Counted from the stretch's first letter, positions 23,851 to 33,147 are shown. The stretch is DNA of 33,234 nucleotides from Mesobacillus boroniphilus (GCF_018424685.1 NZ_QTKX01000007.1:1-33234), one strand, 5' to 3'. Numbers and translations are program-made. Notes: generated by a model not told the origin, from the sequence alone.

Positions 23851-26072
23851 AGATCGATAAACCCAAAAAAGACGTCACTTTCTTTTTACTGTATATTTTC
23901 AGCTTTTTGCTGCTGTGGGAGTGGCTACGGCCATTGAAGGAACTGACCGATACTGGGCACTTAAGTGTTTTTCTTGGTTTTGTGTTTGTATCGCTGATGA
24001 TGTCCTACTTCAATATGCCGATGTTGCCGTCAGCCATTATAAAAATCATCATCATCCTTTATTCCGTACACTTTATGTATTATGAAGGAACATTTTTTAA
24101 CCTGGAATGGTTTGGGCAACTGGGCAATGAAGTAATCGCCAATTCAGTGACTGTCATGAATGCTGAATGGACTGAAATTTCGAATGTGTTCCGAACATTG
24201 TTGTTCTTTATCTTGCTTTGGCTGATGGCATACTTGATACAATATTGGCTAATTAACAGGAAGCAAATTTTCGTGTTTTACTTCATGACGCTGGTTTATA
24301 TAACGGTGCTGGATACGTTCACTCCTTATGAAGCGGATGTTGCGATTGTGCGTACAGTCATTGCGGGTTTTGCTGTCATGGGGATGCTGGCCTATTACCG
24401 GATTGCCGATAAGGAGGTAGTGAAGAAAAACCTCGAAAGTGCGAAAAAATGGATGGTGCCTCTTGTTGCCATGATTGTCTTGAGTGTGGGGATTGGCTAT
24501 GCAGCTCCAAAGGCGGACCCGATCTGGCCGGATCCTGTCCCGTTCATTACCTCATATAATCAGGATTCAGGCAGTGGCAGCGGCGGGGTTAAAAAAGTTG
24601 GCTACGGAACGGATGATTCGGCTCTTGGCGGACCGTTCATCGGAGACGACCGGGTCGTCTTTGCTGCTGAAGCGGATGGGCGTCATTACTGGCGGATTGA
24701 AACAAAGGATGTCTATACGGGGAAAGGCTGGGTTGCAGAAGAATCCAAAACTGCAATGCCAGTTGAATTTTTACAAGAGCAGCAAATTCCGATGCAGCCT
24801 TTTGATACGGGGGTGAAGACAGAAGAGCGTACCAGCAGAGTCATTCCGAAAATCGGCTATCCTCATCTGGTTTATCCGTTAGGGGTGACACAAGTGGAGG
24901 CATCTGCAGGGTACTCCACCCTCCAATTCAGCCTTGATCCAACAACAGAGAAAATCACCTCTATTGCTGATGGGCAAGCCGGTTCGTTTGGACCGTACTC
25001 GCTCACCTTTGATCACCCGGTGTACAGTGTAGAGAAACTAAAAGAGGCTGGACCTGAGCAGATGGCGGTAAAAAATACCCCGGATTTTATCTCGAAATTC
25101 ACACAGGTACCAGAGGCACTTCCAGAGCGGGTAGTTGAGCTTGCTGAGGAAATTACAAAAGATAAAGGAACCTGGCTGGAGAAAGCACAGGCGATTGAAA
25201 AATATTTCCGTTCGAATGAATTTGTCTATGATCAATCAAATGTGGCAGTCCCAGATGACGATCAGGACTATGTCGACCAATTCCTGTTTGAAACACAGCG
25301 CGGCTACTGCGACAATTTTTCGACATCGATGGTTGTCATGATGCGTTCCGTTGGCATTCCAGCGCGCTGGGTAAAGGGCTATACCGAAGGGGAATATATC
25401 GATACATTGGAGAATGGTCGCCGTCTTTATGAGATCACAAATAACAACGCCCACTCCTGGGTAGAGGGATATTTCCCTGGAGTCGGATGGGTACCATTTG
25501 AGCCGACACAAGGTTTTTCAAATAACGTTCAATTTGAGTATGACAATAAAAACGACTCACAAACCCAGACAGGCCAAGACGAAGAGGAAGATACAACTCC
25601 TGCTGCTCCGAAGAAGCCGGAACTGCCAGAAGAACAAGCGCAGGTTGACAAGTCAAAGGTTTCTTTTTCGGATGGCCTGAAAAATGCAGGGGCATTCCTG
25701 AATGATAATCTGCCGAAGATTTTCCTGATAGTACTCGTATTGGCCGTGTTCTCCGGGATCATGTATAGATTGAGAGGAAGATGGCTTCCTATCATGTATA
25801 TCCTACTCTACAAGTACAAAAAACAAAATAAGTACATGGAAAAAGCCTATATTGCCCTATTGAAGCAGCTAGGAAGATACGGTCTAAAAAGAGAAAACGG
25901 CCAGACATTGCGTGATTATGCCAATTATGTGGATTCTTTCTTCTCTACAAATGAGATGCGCTGGCTGACAGAAAAGTATGAAGAGTATCTGTACCGTGGC
26001 GATAAGGATGAAAACATGTGGCAGGATGCGAAAAAGTATTGGGAGTTCATGATTCGTAAAGTTAGTGCTTGA
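23847..26072 (+). CDS. yebA: transmembrane transglutaminase-like protein YebA (TgpA-like)
   Basis: 741-aa membrane protein: about six N-terminal segments (10-220), a large extracytoplasmic region, a transglutaminase/protease-like core (about 430-560), one more segment (about 630-650) and a cytoplasmic DUF4129-type tail. Core catalytic residues are Cys488 in QRGYCDNF and His536 in NNNAHSW; the third position is Glu552 (WVPFEPT), where the family often has Asp. TTG 23847 follows GGAGG at 10 nt and overlaps the yeaD stop (TTGA). The role is probably cell-envelope related; the substrate is unknown. Confidence 0.92.
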   Translation: MKIDKPKKDVTFFLLYIFSFLLLWEWLRPLKELTDTGHLSVFLGFVFVSLMMSYFNMPMLPSAIIKIIIILYSVHFMYYEGTFFNLEWFGQLGNEVIANSVTVMNAEWTEISNVFRTLLFFILLWLMAYLIQYWLINRKQIFVFYFMTLVYITVLDTFTPYEADVAIVRTVIAGFAVMGMLAYYRIADKEVVKKNLESAKKWMVPLVAMIVLSVGIGYAAPKADPIWPDPVPFITSYNQDSGSGSGGVKKVGYGTDDSALGGPFIGDDRVVFAAEADGRHYWRIETKDVYTGKGWVAEESKTAMPVEFLQEQQIPMQPFDTGVKTEERTSRVIPKIGYPHLVYPLGVTQVEASAGYSTLQFSLDPTTEKITSIADGQAGSFGPYSLTFDHPVYSVEKLKEAGPEQMAVKNTPDFISKFTQVPEALPERVVELAEEITKDKGTWLEKAQAIEKYFRSNEFVYDQSNVAVPDDDQDYVDQFLFETQRGYCDNFSTSMVVMMRSVGIPARWVKGYTEGEYIDTLENGRRLYEITNNNAHSWVEGYFPGVGWVPFEPTQGFSNNVQFEYDNKNDSQTQTGQDEEEDTTPAAPKKPELPEEQAQVDKSKVSFSDGLKNAGAFLNDNLPKIFLIVLVLAVFSGIMYRLRGRWLPIMYILLYKYKKQNKYMEKAYIALLKQLGRYGLKRENGQTLRDYANYVDSFFSTNEMRWLTEKYEEYLYRGDKDENMWQDAKKYWEFMIRKVSA

Positions 26073-26098
26073 CCATTAAAATATTATACTGATACAAT
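26069..26098 (+). promoter_or_regulatory. promoter of guaA
   Basis: TTGACC (26069-26074), 18-bp spacer, TACAAT (26093-26098). The -35 overlaps the yebA stop codon. Transcription would start about 15 nt before the riboswitch. Confidence 0.65.
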
Positions 26099-26120
26099 GT
26101 TTGCAACTATATAGAATCAA

Positions 26121-26191
26121 CCTTCATATATCCTCGATAATATGGTTCGAAAGTATCTACCAAATCACCGGAAATGATTTGACTATGAAGG
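26121..26191 (+). ncRNA. guanine riboswitch upstream of guaA
   Basis: Purine aptamer: P1 is CCTTCATA/TATGAAGG (26121-26128, 26184-26191), L2 contains ATATGG, J2/3 reads AAGTATCTACC, and P3 is AAATCA/TGATTT with L3 CCGGAAA. The base that pairs with the ligand is C (26183, in GACTATG), the guanine-specific form (adenine switches have T). Two loop positions differ from the usual AGTTTCTACC and CCGTAAA. A terminator follows, so guanine should turn guaA off. Confidence 0.95.
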
Positions 26192-26215
26192 CAGGCTTCT
26201 TTTTGTTCGTAACGG

Positions 26216-26268
26216 GCTGGAATCCTGCTTTCCTATTATTTTTTTGGAGGCAGGATTCTGGCTTTTTT
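26216..26268 (+). terminator. riboswitch-controlled terminator before guaA
   Basis: 13-bp stem GCTGGAATCCTGC/GCAGGATTCTGGC with two G-U pairs and a 21-nt T-rich loop, followed by six T. It is the expression platform of the upstream riboswitch. Confidence 0.85.
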
Positions 26269-26350
26269 AATGGGCAAAAACGTAGATATGGGCATATTAA
26301 CTACATAGGATTCCAGTTCCGCGTTTCTATTTTTTAAATGAGGTGACTTT

Positions 26351-27898
26351 ATGAAAACCGAGCTGCAAGACCAGGAAAAGATTATTGTATTAGACTTTGG
26401 CAGCCAGTATAACCAGCTGATCACGAGAAGGATCAGGGAATTTGGCGTTTACAGTGAGCTTCATCCGCATACGATCACAGCTGCGGAAATCAAGGAAATG
26501 AATCCAAAGGGAATCATTTTCTCCGGTGGCCCGAACAGCGTCTATGATGAGGGAGCCTTCCGCTGTGATGAGGAGATTTTTGAGCTTGGCTTGCCGATTT
26601 TAGGCATCTGCTACGGAATGCAGCTGATGACAATGCATTTCGGCGGCAAGGTTGAGAAGGCGAAGAACCGTGAATATGGAAAAGCTTTGTTGACTCTGCA
26701 TAACCAGAACAGATTATTTGAAGGAACGCCGGGTGAGCAGGTTGTATGGATGAGCCATGGAGACCTTGTGACGATGTCACCTCCGGGGTTCACGGTGGAC
26801 GGCATCAACCCTTCCTGTCCAATCGCGGCAATGAGTGATGAAAGCCGCAAACTATATGCTGTTCAATTCCATCCGGAAGTACGCCATTCGATTTACGGAA
26901 ATGACCTTTTGAAAAACTTCGTCTTCAAAGTTTGCGAATGCGAAGGCAACTGGTCGATGGAAAACTTTATTGAAATTGAAATCGAGAAAATTCGTCAGCA
27001 GGTCGGTGACAAGAAAGTCCTTTGTGCGCTTAGCGGGGGAGTAGATTCCTCGGTGGTTGCAGTGCTAATCCACAAGGCGATTGGCGACCAGCTGACTTGC
27101 ATCTTCGTCGATCACGGTTTATTGCGTAAAGATGAAGCGGAAGGCGTTATGAAAACTTTAGCTGATGGCTTCAACATGAATGTGATCAAAGTCGATGCGA
27201 AGGACCGGTTCCTCAGCAAACTGGAGGGAGTATCCGATCCTGAGCAGAAGCGGAAAATCATCGGAAATGAATTCATTTATGTTTTTGATGATGAAGCGGA
27301 AAAGCTGGAAGGCATTGAGTTCCTGGCACAGGGAACATTATATACTGATATTATCGAAAGCGGTACGGCGACAGCGCAGACAATCAAGTCCCACCATAAT
27401 GTAGGCGGACTGCCTGAGGATATGCAGTTCAAATTGATCGAGCCATTGAATGCTTTGTTCAAGGATGAAGTCCGGGCGCTTGGCACTGAGCTTGGCATGC
27501 CTGATGAAATCGTCTGGCGCCAGCCATTCCCTGGCCCTGGACTTGGCATTCGTGTCCTGGGTGCGATATCGGAAGAGAAACTAGAGATTGTTCGGGAATC
27601 AGATGCTATCCTCCGTGATGAAATAAAGAAAGCTGGTCTTGATCGTGAAATCTGGCAGTACTTCACCGTCCTTCCTGATATCCGCAGCGTCGGTGTCATG
27701 GGTGATGCAAGGACTTATGATTACACAATCGGGATCCGTGCGGTAACGTCAATTGATGGAATGACATCCGATTGGGCCAGGATTCCGTGGGACGTTCTCG
27801 AGGTCATCTCAACAAGGATCGTCAATGAAGTAGACCATGTGAACAGAGTTGTCTATGATATTACGAGCAAGCCTCCTGCAACGATCGAATGGGAGTAA
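26351..27898 (+). CDS. guaA: GMP synthase (glutamine-hydrolysing)
   Basis: 515-aa enzyme that makes GMP from XMP, ATP and glutamine. The N-terminal class I amidotransferase domain has Cys87 (GICYGMQ), His174 and Glu176 (QFHPEV). The ATP pyrophosphatase domain has the P-loop LSGGVDSS (227-234) and the C-terminal dimerisation domain ends with [20 protein letters not shown] 26351 has a GAGGTGA site. Expression is expected to fall with guanine via the riboswitch. Gene order yebA-guaA-pbuG is as in B. subtilis. Confidence 0.98.
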   Translation: MKTELQDQEKIIVLDFGSQYNQLITRRIREFGVYSELHPHTITAAEIKEMNPKGIIFSGGPNSVYDEGAFRCDEEIFELGLPILGICYGMQLMTMHFGGKVEKAKNREYGKALLTLHNQNRLFEGTPGEQVVWMSHGDLVTMSPPGFTVDGINPSCPIAAMSDESRKLYAVQFHPEVRHSIYGNDLLKNFVFKVCECEGNWSMENFIEIEIEKIRQQVGDKKVLCALSGGVDSSVVAVLIHKAIGDQLTCIFVDHGLLRKDEAEGVMKTLADGFNMNVIKVDAKDRFLSKLEGVSDPEQKRKIIGNEFIYVFDDEAEKLEGIEFLAQGTLYTDIIESGTATAQTIKSHHNVGGLPEDMQFKLIEPLNALFKDEVRALGTELGMPDEIVWRQPFPGPGLGIRVLGAISEEKLEIVRESDAILRDEIKKAGLDREIWQYFTVLPDIRSVGVMGDARTYDYTIGIRAVTSIDGMTSDWARIPWDVLEVISTRIVNEVDHVNRVVYDITSKPPATIEWE

Positions 27899-27941
27899 AA
27901 TACGAACGATTTAAAAACGAACATGAAAAATGTTCGTTTTT
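27898..27941 (+). promoter_or_regulatory. candidate PurR operator of pbuG
   Basis: AAATACGAACGAT (27898-27910) and, on the other strand, AAAAACGAACATT (27941-27929) match the PurBox AWWWCCGAACWWT at 11 and 12 of 13 positions. They are inverted and 18 bp apart, close to the 16-17 bp of B. subtilis PurBox pairs, and end 4 bp before the pbuG -35. PurR control of pbuG is known in B. subtilis; for this sequence it is inferred. Confidence 0.5.
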
Positions 27942-27943
27942 TT
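27913..27943 (+). terminator. guaA terminator overlapping PurR-box-like sequence
   Basis: 12-bp stem AAAAACGAACAT/ATGTTCGTTTTT, loop of five bases, T run. The CGAAC cores in its arms also resemble PurR boxes. Confidence 0.85.
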
Positions 27944-27944
27944 A

Positions 27945-27973
27945 TTGACTAGGGGCAAAAGTCCTGTTAGAAT
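27945..27973 (+). promoter_or_regulatory. promoter of pbuG
   Basis: TTGACT (27945-27950), 17-bp spacer, TAGAAT (27968-27973). The start would be near 27980, ahead of the riboswitch. Confidence 0.8.
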
Positions 27974-28004
27974 GAAACTGAACTTAATAATTTGTCATAA
28001 TTCG

Positions 28005-28069
28005 TCGTATAATCTTGGGGATATGGCCCAAAAGTTTCTACCGAGCTACCGTAAATGGCTTGACTACGA
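28005..28069 (+). ncRNA. guanine riboswitch upstream of pbuG
   Basis: Close to the consensus: P1 TCGTA/TACGA, TATAATCTTGGGGATATGGC, AAAGTTTCTACC and CCGTAAA in L3. The discriminating base is C (28064, in GACTACG), so guanine specificity is predicted. Terminator downstream; off with guanine or hypoxanthine. Confidence 0.97.
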
Positions 28070-28137
28070 GGTATAGAATTCATGGCTGGCAAACTATCAA
28101 TCTACTGCCACCATTCTTTCTTTTATTGCCTACAGTC

Positions 28138-28168
28138 AACGCCCGGTAACCCGAGGTGTTTTCTTTTT
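28138..28168 (+). terminator. riboswitch-controlled terminator before pbuG
   Basis: Stem AACGCC-CGG / CCG-A-GGTGTT with a bulged A and a TAAC loop, followed by TTCTTTTT. It ends about 38 nt before pbuG. Confidence 0.7.
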
Positions 28169-28205
28169 GGCCTTATTTCCTGAAACTATTCAGGGGGAAA
28201 GAAAA

Positions 28206-29537
28206 ATGAAGAAGTATTTTGAATTTGAGAAGCTCGGAACGAACTATCGCCGTGAATTCATTGGCGGGATGACCACATTCCTTGCCATGGCTTACATCCT
28301 TATTGTGAATCCAAATATACTTACACTAGCAGACGTACCGGACTTGCCGGAAGCATTGAGGATGGATACCGGTGCTGTCTTCGTAGCGACAGCACTTGCT
28401 GCAGCAGTTGGCTCCATCATCATGGGCCTGATTGGTAAGTACCCGATTGCCCTTGCTCCGGGAATGGGTTTGAACGCATTCTTCGCTTACACAGTTGTTC
28501 TAAGCCACGGCGCACCATGGCAACATGCACTTGCAGCAGTTTTCATTTCAAGTGTATTCTTCCTGATTTTGACGATTTCAGGCTGGCGGGAAAAATTGAT
28601 CAATGCCATCCCAGTTGAACTCAAGCACGCAGTCGGCGCAGGTATTGGATTATTCATTACCTTCATCGGATTAAAAAATGCAGGTATCATCGTCGATAAT
28701 CCGGCAACGCTTGTTGGACTCGGAGATCTGACAAACGCAAATACATTACTTGCGCTTTTTGGTTTATTGGTAACCGTCATCATGCTGACAAGAGGCATTC
28801 ACGGTGCGGTATTCTTTGGAATTATCATTAGTGTCATTGTGGGAATGATCTTCAACCTTATCGAAACACCTGAAAAAGTAGTCGGAGCGGTTCCAAGCGT
28901 AGCGCCTACATTCGGTGCAGTATTCACTGCTTTCGGTGATCCATCATTCTACACAGCTACCATGATGGGAATCATATTAACATTCTTGTTCGTTGACTTC
29001 TTTGATAATGCAGGTACACTTGTTGCGGTTGCCAACCAGGCAGGCTTAATGAAAGATAACAAGCTTCCACGTGCAGGCCGCGCCTTGTTCGCTGATTCAA
29101 TCGCATCACTTGTTGGTTCGATCTTCGGTACGTCAACAACAACTTCCTATATTGAATCATCTGCTGGTGTAGCATCAGGAGCCAGAAGTGGATTTGCTTC
29201 ACTTGTAACAGCGGGATTCTTCCTGTTATCACTGTTCTTTTTCCCGCTGCTCTCAGTCGTCACTCCAGCTGTGACAGCGCCAGCCTTGATTATCGTAGGT
29301 GTCCTGATGGTTTCTTCTCTAGGTAAAATCGAATGGGGCCGATTTGAAATCGCAGTACCATCATTCCTGACCATGATCTCGATGCCATTGTCATCAAGCA
29401 TTGCAACAGGAATCGCAGCAGGGTTCATCTTTTATCCAATCACTATGCTCGTAAAAGGGAAATCGAAAGAAGTTCATCCAATTATGTATCTGTTCTTCGT
29501 GATTTTCGTGCTTTACTTTGTGTTTTTAACAGAATAG
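28206..29537 (+). CDS. pbuG: guanine/hypoxanthine permease PbuG
   Basis: 443-aa membrane transporter of the AzgA-like NCS2 family, with about 12-14 segments, which imports guanine and hypoxanthine with protons. Diagnostic segments are FIGGMTTFLAMAYILIVNP, ALAPGMGLNAFFAYTV, FLFVDFFDNAGTLVAVANQA and GTSTTTSYIESSAGVASGAR. The frame is open to 28167, but ATG 28206 follows an AGGGGGA site and gives the expected start KKYFEFEKLG, as in B. subtilis PbuG. Controlled by guanine riboswitch and probably PurR. With guaA it forms a purine salvage and synthesis pair. Confidence 0.97.
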   Translation: MKKYFEFEKLGTNYRREFIGGMTTFLAMAYILIVNPNILTLADVPDLPEALRMDTGAVFVATALAAAVGSIIMGLIGKYPIALAPGMGLNAFFAYTVVLSHGAPWQHALAAVFISSVFFLILTISGWREKLINAIPVELKHAVGAGIGLFITFIGLKNAGIIVDNPATLVGLGDLTNANTLLALFGLLVTVIMLTRGIHGAVFFGIIISVIVGMIFNLIETPEKVVGAVPSVAPTFGAVFTAFGDPSFYTATMMGIILTFLFVDFFDNAGTLVAVANQAGLMKDNKLPRAGRALFADSIASLVGSIFGTSTTTSYIESSAGVASGARSGFASLVTAGFFLLSLFFFPLLSVVTPAVTAPALIIVGVLMVSSLGKIEWGRFEIAVPSFLTMISMPLSSSIATGIAAGFIFYPITMLVKGKSKEVHPIMYLFFVIFVLYFVFLTE

Positions 29538-29543
29538 TAAATT

Positions 29544-29574
29544 GAGTCCAGCCTGTCCGGCTGGCTCTTTTTTT
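29544..29574 (+). terminator. pbuG terminator
   Basis: Stem GAG-T-CCAGCC/GGCTGGCTC with one bulged T, loop of five bases, followed by seven T. Confidence 0.85.
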
Positions 29575-29610
29575 GCCAAAAATTAAAACAGGCACGAAAG
29601 GCGCTTCAGA

Positions 29611-29639
29611 TTGACTTATAAAACTCCCTTATATACGAT
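29611..29639 (+). promoter_or_regulatory. promoter of glcT
   Basis: TTGACT (29611-29616), 17-bp spacer, TACGAT (29634-29639), about 35 nt before the glcT start. Confidence 0.65.
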
Positions 29640-29673
29640 ATTTCTATAGTACAAGCTGAAACGGGGATGCAGG

Positions 29674-30516
29674 ATGGACCAAATTGCAGTGAAAAAAGGA
29701 TTGAACAATAATGTCATGATAGCTGACCACCCTTCATTCGGGGAAGTCATCCTGATCGGCAAGGGCATCGGCTTCAACCGGAAAAAGGGAGATTTGATAG
29801 AAGAGGGGCAGGCGGAAAAAATGTTTGTCCTTAAGGATGAAAGAGAGCAGGCGAACTACATTAAGTTATTGCCTTTCGTCGAGAACGATCTGCATGAGGC
29901 TATCATTTCTTCCATTGAGCTGATCAAAAAAAGAGCAGCGAGCCAACTGAATGAACACATCCATGTCGCGTTGACAGACCACCTGATGTTCGCCGCAAAT
30001 CGAATTGCGAATGGGCTGGATTTCAAAAATCCATTTTTAGTCGAAACGAAGACGCTGTATCCAACCGAATTCCAGATCGCCAAAGAGGTTGTCCAGCTTC
30101 TCAAGGATAAATCAGGGATTGAATTCCCGGATGGTGAAATAGGCTTCATCGCCCTTCATATCCATAGCGCGGTAATGAATCGCAACCTTTCTGATGTCAA
30201 CAAACACTCGCAGCTTGTGACAAAATTGGTACAAATGATTGAAGAAAACCTGGATATTGAAATCGACAAAGAGGGGATTGACTACACCAGGCTCGTACGC
30301 CACATACGGTTCACGATCGAAAGGGTCAATAATGGTGAAACAGTAGAGGAACCAGAAAAATTTGCAACCCTCTTGAAAGAAGAATATCCGGTGTGCTACA
30401 ATCTTTCGTGGAAACTCATTAAAGTGATGCAGCAGACCTTGAAAAAACAAGTATGCGATGCTGAAGCCGTCTATCTGACAATGCATTTGCAAAGGCTTCA
30501 GAAAAAAGTTAAATAA
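29674..30516 (+). CDS. glcT: PTS-controlled RNA-binding antiterminator GlcT
   Basis: 280-aa BglG/SacY-family antiterminator. Residues 1-57 are the co-antiterminator RNA-binding domain (MDQIAVKKGLNNNVMIA). Two PTS regulation domains follow, with conserved His103 and His162/His164 in PRD1 and His210 and His271 in PRD2. When glucose is scarce, the glucose EII phosphorylates and inactivates it; otherwise it binds the RAT RNA before ptsG and prevents termination. The RAT lies 13 nt after the glcT stop. Start ATG 29674 with a GGGGA site. Same arrangement as B. subtilis glcT-ptsG. Confidence 0.95.
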   Translation: MDQIAVKKGLNNNVMIADHPSFGEVILIGKGIGFNRKKGDLIEEGQAEKMFVLKDEREQANYIKLLPFVENDLHEAIISSIELIKKRAASQLNEHIHVALTDHLMFAANRIANGLDFKNPFLVETKTLYPTEFQIAKEVVQLLKDKSGIEFPDGEIGFIALHIHSAVMNRNLSDVNKHSQLVTKLVQMIEENLDIEIDKEGIDYTRLVRHIRFTIERVNNGETVEEPEKFATLLKEEYPVCYNLSWKLIKVMQQTLKKQVCDAEAVYLTMHLQRLQKKVK

Positions 30517-30528
30517 GGTTATTATTTT

Positions 30529-30561
30529 TTACGTGTTACTGATTCGATCAGGCATGAGTAA
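30529..30561 (+). ncRNA. RAT (GlcT-binding antiterminator RNA) of ptsG
   Basis: ACGTGTTACTGATTCGATCA and the following GGCATGAGT match the B. subtilis ptsG RAT as I recall it; CTGAT/ATCAG with loop TCG forms the hairpin tip. Its 3' half is the 5' arm of the downstream terminator, so the two structures exclude each other. Confidence 0.9.
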
Positions 30562-30638
30562 AGAATGTAATTGAAATGGAGTTTTATGGGTAATATATCC
30601 GTATGCTTCTTTCGCTACATCTTTCTCATGCCTTTTTT
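30551..30638 (+). terminator. ptsG leader terminator
   Basis: GGCATGAG-T-AAAGA (30551-30564) pairs with TCTTTCTCATGCC (30620-30632), followed by six T. The intervening 55 nt form a large loop, probably with inner structure. Confidence 0.85.
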
Positions 30639-30699
30639 ATTTGTTTTTTTAATGTTTGTAACCGCTTTAAGGAGAGAAAAAATTTCAGGAGGTATTCCT

Positions 30700-32775
30700 A
30701 TGTTTAAGAAAGTTTTTGGTGTTCTTCAAAAAGTAGGTAAAGCGCTCATGCTTCCAGTTGCACTATTGCCAGCTGCAGGTATTCTGCTTGCTCTAGGTGC
30801 TGCGCTTAGAAACCCTGCTTTACTGGAGCTTGCTCCATTTTTAGATAACAGTGGCGTCAATATGGTTGCGGCTGTCATGCAAAATGCCGGGGACATTGTC
30901 TTCGGGAATTTGCCGTTATTGTTCGCTGTTGGTGTAGCTGTTGGTTTGGCTGGCGGTGAAGGTGTTGCTGGCCTAGCAGCGATTATCGGGTACCTGATCA
31001 TGAACGTGACAATGGGTACTGTATTGGGAATTACTGCAGAGGATGTGAACGGGCTTAACTACCAGAACATCCTAGGCATTCCGACCCTGCAAACGGGTGT
31101 GTTCGGCGGTATCATCGTTGGTATCATTGCCGCGGCTCTTTACAACAAGTTCTATGAAATTGAATTGCCATCTTACCTTGGGTTCTTTGCCGGTAAGCGT
31201 TTCGTACCAATCATCACGGCAGGTACTGCAATCCTGCTTGGTCTAGCGATGATTGTTATCTGGCCTCCGATCCAAAATGGCTTAAATGCATTCTCGCAAA
31301 ACATGGTTCACGCAAACTTGACACTATCAGCTTTTATCTTTGGTGTTGTTGAACGTTCATTGATTCCGTTCGGTCTGCATCACATATTCTATTCGCCATT
31401 CTGGTTTGAGTTTGGTTCATATACTACAGAGGCTGGGAATGTTGTCCGTGGTGATCAGCGTATATTCATGGCGCAGATTGCGGATAATGTCCAAAATCTT
31501 ACTGCAGGTACATTCATGACAGGTAAGTTCCCGTTCATGATGTTCGGTCTTCCGGCTGCAGCGTTAGCGATTTATCATGAAGCACGCCCTGAGAGAAAAG
31601 TAGTTGTCGGCGGATTGATGTTATCTGCTGCATTAACGACTTTCCTAACAGGGATCACAGAACCGCTTGAATTTTCATTCTTGTTCGTAGCGCCAGTCCT
31701 TTTTGGAGTACATGCAATCTTTGCTGGTCTATCTTTCATGACTATGCACCTTTTAGATGTAAAAATCGGTATGACATTCTCTGGTGGTCTGATTGACTAC
31801 ATTCTGTTTGGGCTAATCAACCCACAGACAAACGCATGGATTGTTATTCCTGTAGGTTTAGTGTTCGCGGTAATCTACTACTTTGGTTTCCGTTTTGCGA
31901 TCCGCAAGTTCAACTTGATGACTCCTGGCCGCGAAGCAGTTGAAGATGAACAGGAAGAAGGCGGAGCAAAAGGACAAGCCAGCGACCTTCCATATGAAGT
32001 TCTTGATGCGATGGGTGGTAAAGAAAACATCGCTCACCTAGATGCGTGTATCACACGACTTCGTGTTTCTGTAAATGACATTAAGAATGTCGATAAAGAC
32101 CGCCTGAAAAAGCTTGGCGCTGCCGGAGTGCTTGAGGTCGGCAACAACATCCAGGCAATCTTTGGCCCTCGTTCAGAAACAATCAAAGGCCAGATGAAAG
32201 ATATTATGAGCGGTAAAAAACCTCGTCCGGTTGAAACAAACCAGGCAACTGAGGTTGAGCAACAAATTGAAGAGGTAAATCCAGAAGCATTGCAGACGCA
32301 CCATGATGCAGATGCTAATGCAGATGTATTTGTTTCTCCTATTAAAGGTGAAATCTTGCCAATCACTGAAGTGCCTGACCAAGTCTTCTCAGGTAAAATG
32401 ATGGGTGACGGCTTTGCTATCGTGCCTGCTGAAGGTACAGTTGTATCCCCGGTAGACGGAAAAATCGTTAACTTGTTCCCGACAAAGCATGCGATCGGAA
32501 TTCTGTCTGACTCTGGACGAGAAATCCTTATCCATGTGGGAATTGATACTGTTAATTTGAAGGGACAAGGATTCGAAACACTTGTTTCTGAAAATGACGC
32601 AGTGACAAAAGGACAGCCGTTATTGAAGGTTGATCTTGATTACATCAAGAAAAACGCAACGTCAATCATCACTCCGATTGTATTCACTAACCTTTCGGAA
32701 GGGGAAAGCATTGTCATCAATAAGAAAGGCAATGTGGACGTGAAAGACGAGAATATCATTTCGATTACTAAATAA
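30700..32775 (+). CDS. ptsG: glucose-specific PTS permease EIICBA
   Basis: 691-aa glucose transporter-kinase. Residues 1-410 are the membrane EIIC domain ([20 protein letters not shown], the substrate motif GITEPLEF). Residues about 428-505 form EIIB with the phospho-Cys450 ([10 protein letters not shown]). Residues about 541-691 form EIIA with His597 and the phospho-His612 ([12 protein letters not shown]). Linkers are acidic and Gln-rich. ATG 30700 follows CAGGAGG at 8 nt; the frame is open upstream through the leader to 30571. The B. subtilis homologue has 699 aa. Induced by glucose through GlcT. Confidence 0.97.
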   Translation: MFKKVFGVLQKVGKALMLPVALLPAAGILLALGAALRNPALLELAPFLDNSGVNMVAAVMQNAGDIVFGNLPLLFAVGVAVGLAGGEGVAGLAAIIGYLIMNVTMGTVLGITAEDVNGLNYQNILGIPTLQTGVFGGIIVGIIAAALYNKFYEIELPSYLGFFAGKRFVPIITAGTAILLGLAMIVIWPPIQNGLNAFSQNMVHANLTLSAFIFGVVERSLIPFGLHHIFYSPFWFEFGSYTTEAGNVVRGDQRIFMAQIADNVQNLTAGTFMTGKFPFMMFGLPAAALAIYHEARPERKVVVGGLMLSAALTTFLTGITEPLEFSFLFVAPVLFGVHAIFAGLSFMTMHLLDVKIGMTFSGGLIDYILFGLINPQTNAWIVIPVGLVFAVIYYFGFRFAIRKFNLMTPGREAVEDEQEEGGAKGQASDLPYEVLDAMGGKENIAHLDACITRLRVSVNDIKNVDKDRLKKLGAAGVLEVGNNIQAIFGPRSETIKGQMKDIMSGKKPRPVETNQATEVEQQIEEVNPEALQTHHDADANADVFVSPIKGEILPITEVPDQVFSGKMMGDGFAIVPAEGTVVSPVDGKIVNLFPTKHAIGILSDSGREILIHVGIDTVNLKGQGFETLVSENDAVTKGQPLLKVDLDYIKKNATSIITPIVFTNLSEGESIVINKKGNVDVKDENIISITK

Positions 32776-32786
32776 GAAGTAATTAC

Positions 32787-32822
32787 AGCCGGTCTCCTGT
32801 TAGTTTGGAGGCTGGCTTTTTT
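32787..32822 (+). terminator. ptsG terminator
   Basis: 11-bp stem AGCCGGTCTCC/GGAGGCTGGCT with two G-U pairs, 9-nt loop, followed by T-rich sequence. Confidence 0.85.
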
Positions 32823-32883
32823 ATTTATATAGAAGAAAATGAACAGCTGATGCATTACCCAATTTTTTCAAGGTGTAAACTTG

Positions 32884-32912
32884 TTGACTCTGGGCACCTC
32901 GGGTGATAGTAT
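32884..32912 (+). promoter_or_regulatory. rRNA operon promoter P1
   Basis: TTGACT (32884-32889), 17-bp spacer, TAGTAT (32907-32912), upstream of the 16S rRNA. Confidence 0.7.
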
Positions 32913-32976
32913 ATAGAAACAGTCGCGAACAGGTTAACAACATTTTAATGATGAAAAAAACAATTTAAAAAAGTTG

Positions 32977-33006
32977 TTGACATTCAGTGCTGTAACGTGA
33001 TAAATT
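32977..33006 (+). promoter_or_regulatory. rRNA operon promoter P2
   Basis: Perfect -35 TTGACA (32977-32982) and a -10 near 33001-33006 (TAAATT, 18-bp spacer). It is preceded by an A+T-rich tract (AAAAAAACAATTTAAAAAAG) that may act as an UP element. Tandem promoters are typical of Bacillus rrn operons. Confidence 0.75.
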
Positions 33007-33038
33007 ATTAAAGTCGCTTCTGAGCGGCGCGAACAAAT

Positions 33039-33048
33039 TGTTCTTTGA
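33039..33048 (+). promoter_or_regulatory. boxA-like antitermination site in the rrn leader
   Basis: TGTTCTTTGA followed by AAAACT, the usual pre-16S boxA region bound by NusB-S10 to prevent Rho termination. A 7-bp hairpin TTATGAG/CTCATAA (33128-33145) follows just before the mature 16S end. Confidence 0.7.
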
Positions 33049-33147
33049 AAACTAAACAAACAAGCGTCAACAAACAATAAATTATCATGGCTTCTATTAT
33101 AGAAGAACATGAGCCAACGTTTTAACTTTATGAGCTAACTCATAACT

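Noticed and set aside
29575..29610. Catabolite-response (cre) site near glcT
   Set aside because: CACGAAAGGCGCTTC only loosely resembles TGNAANCGNNNNCA and lacks the central CG symmetry.
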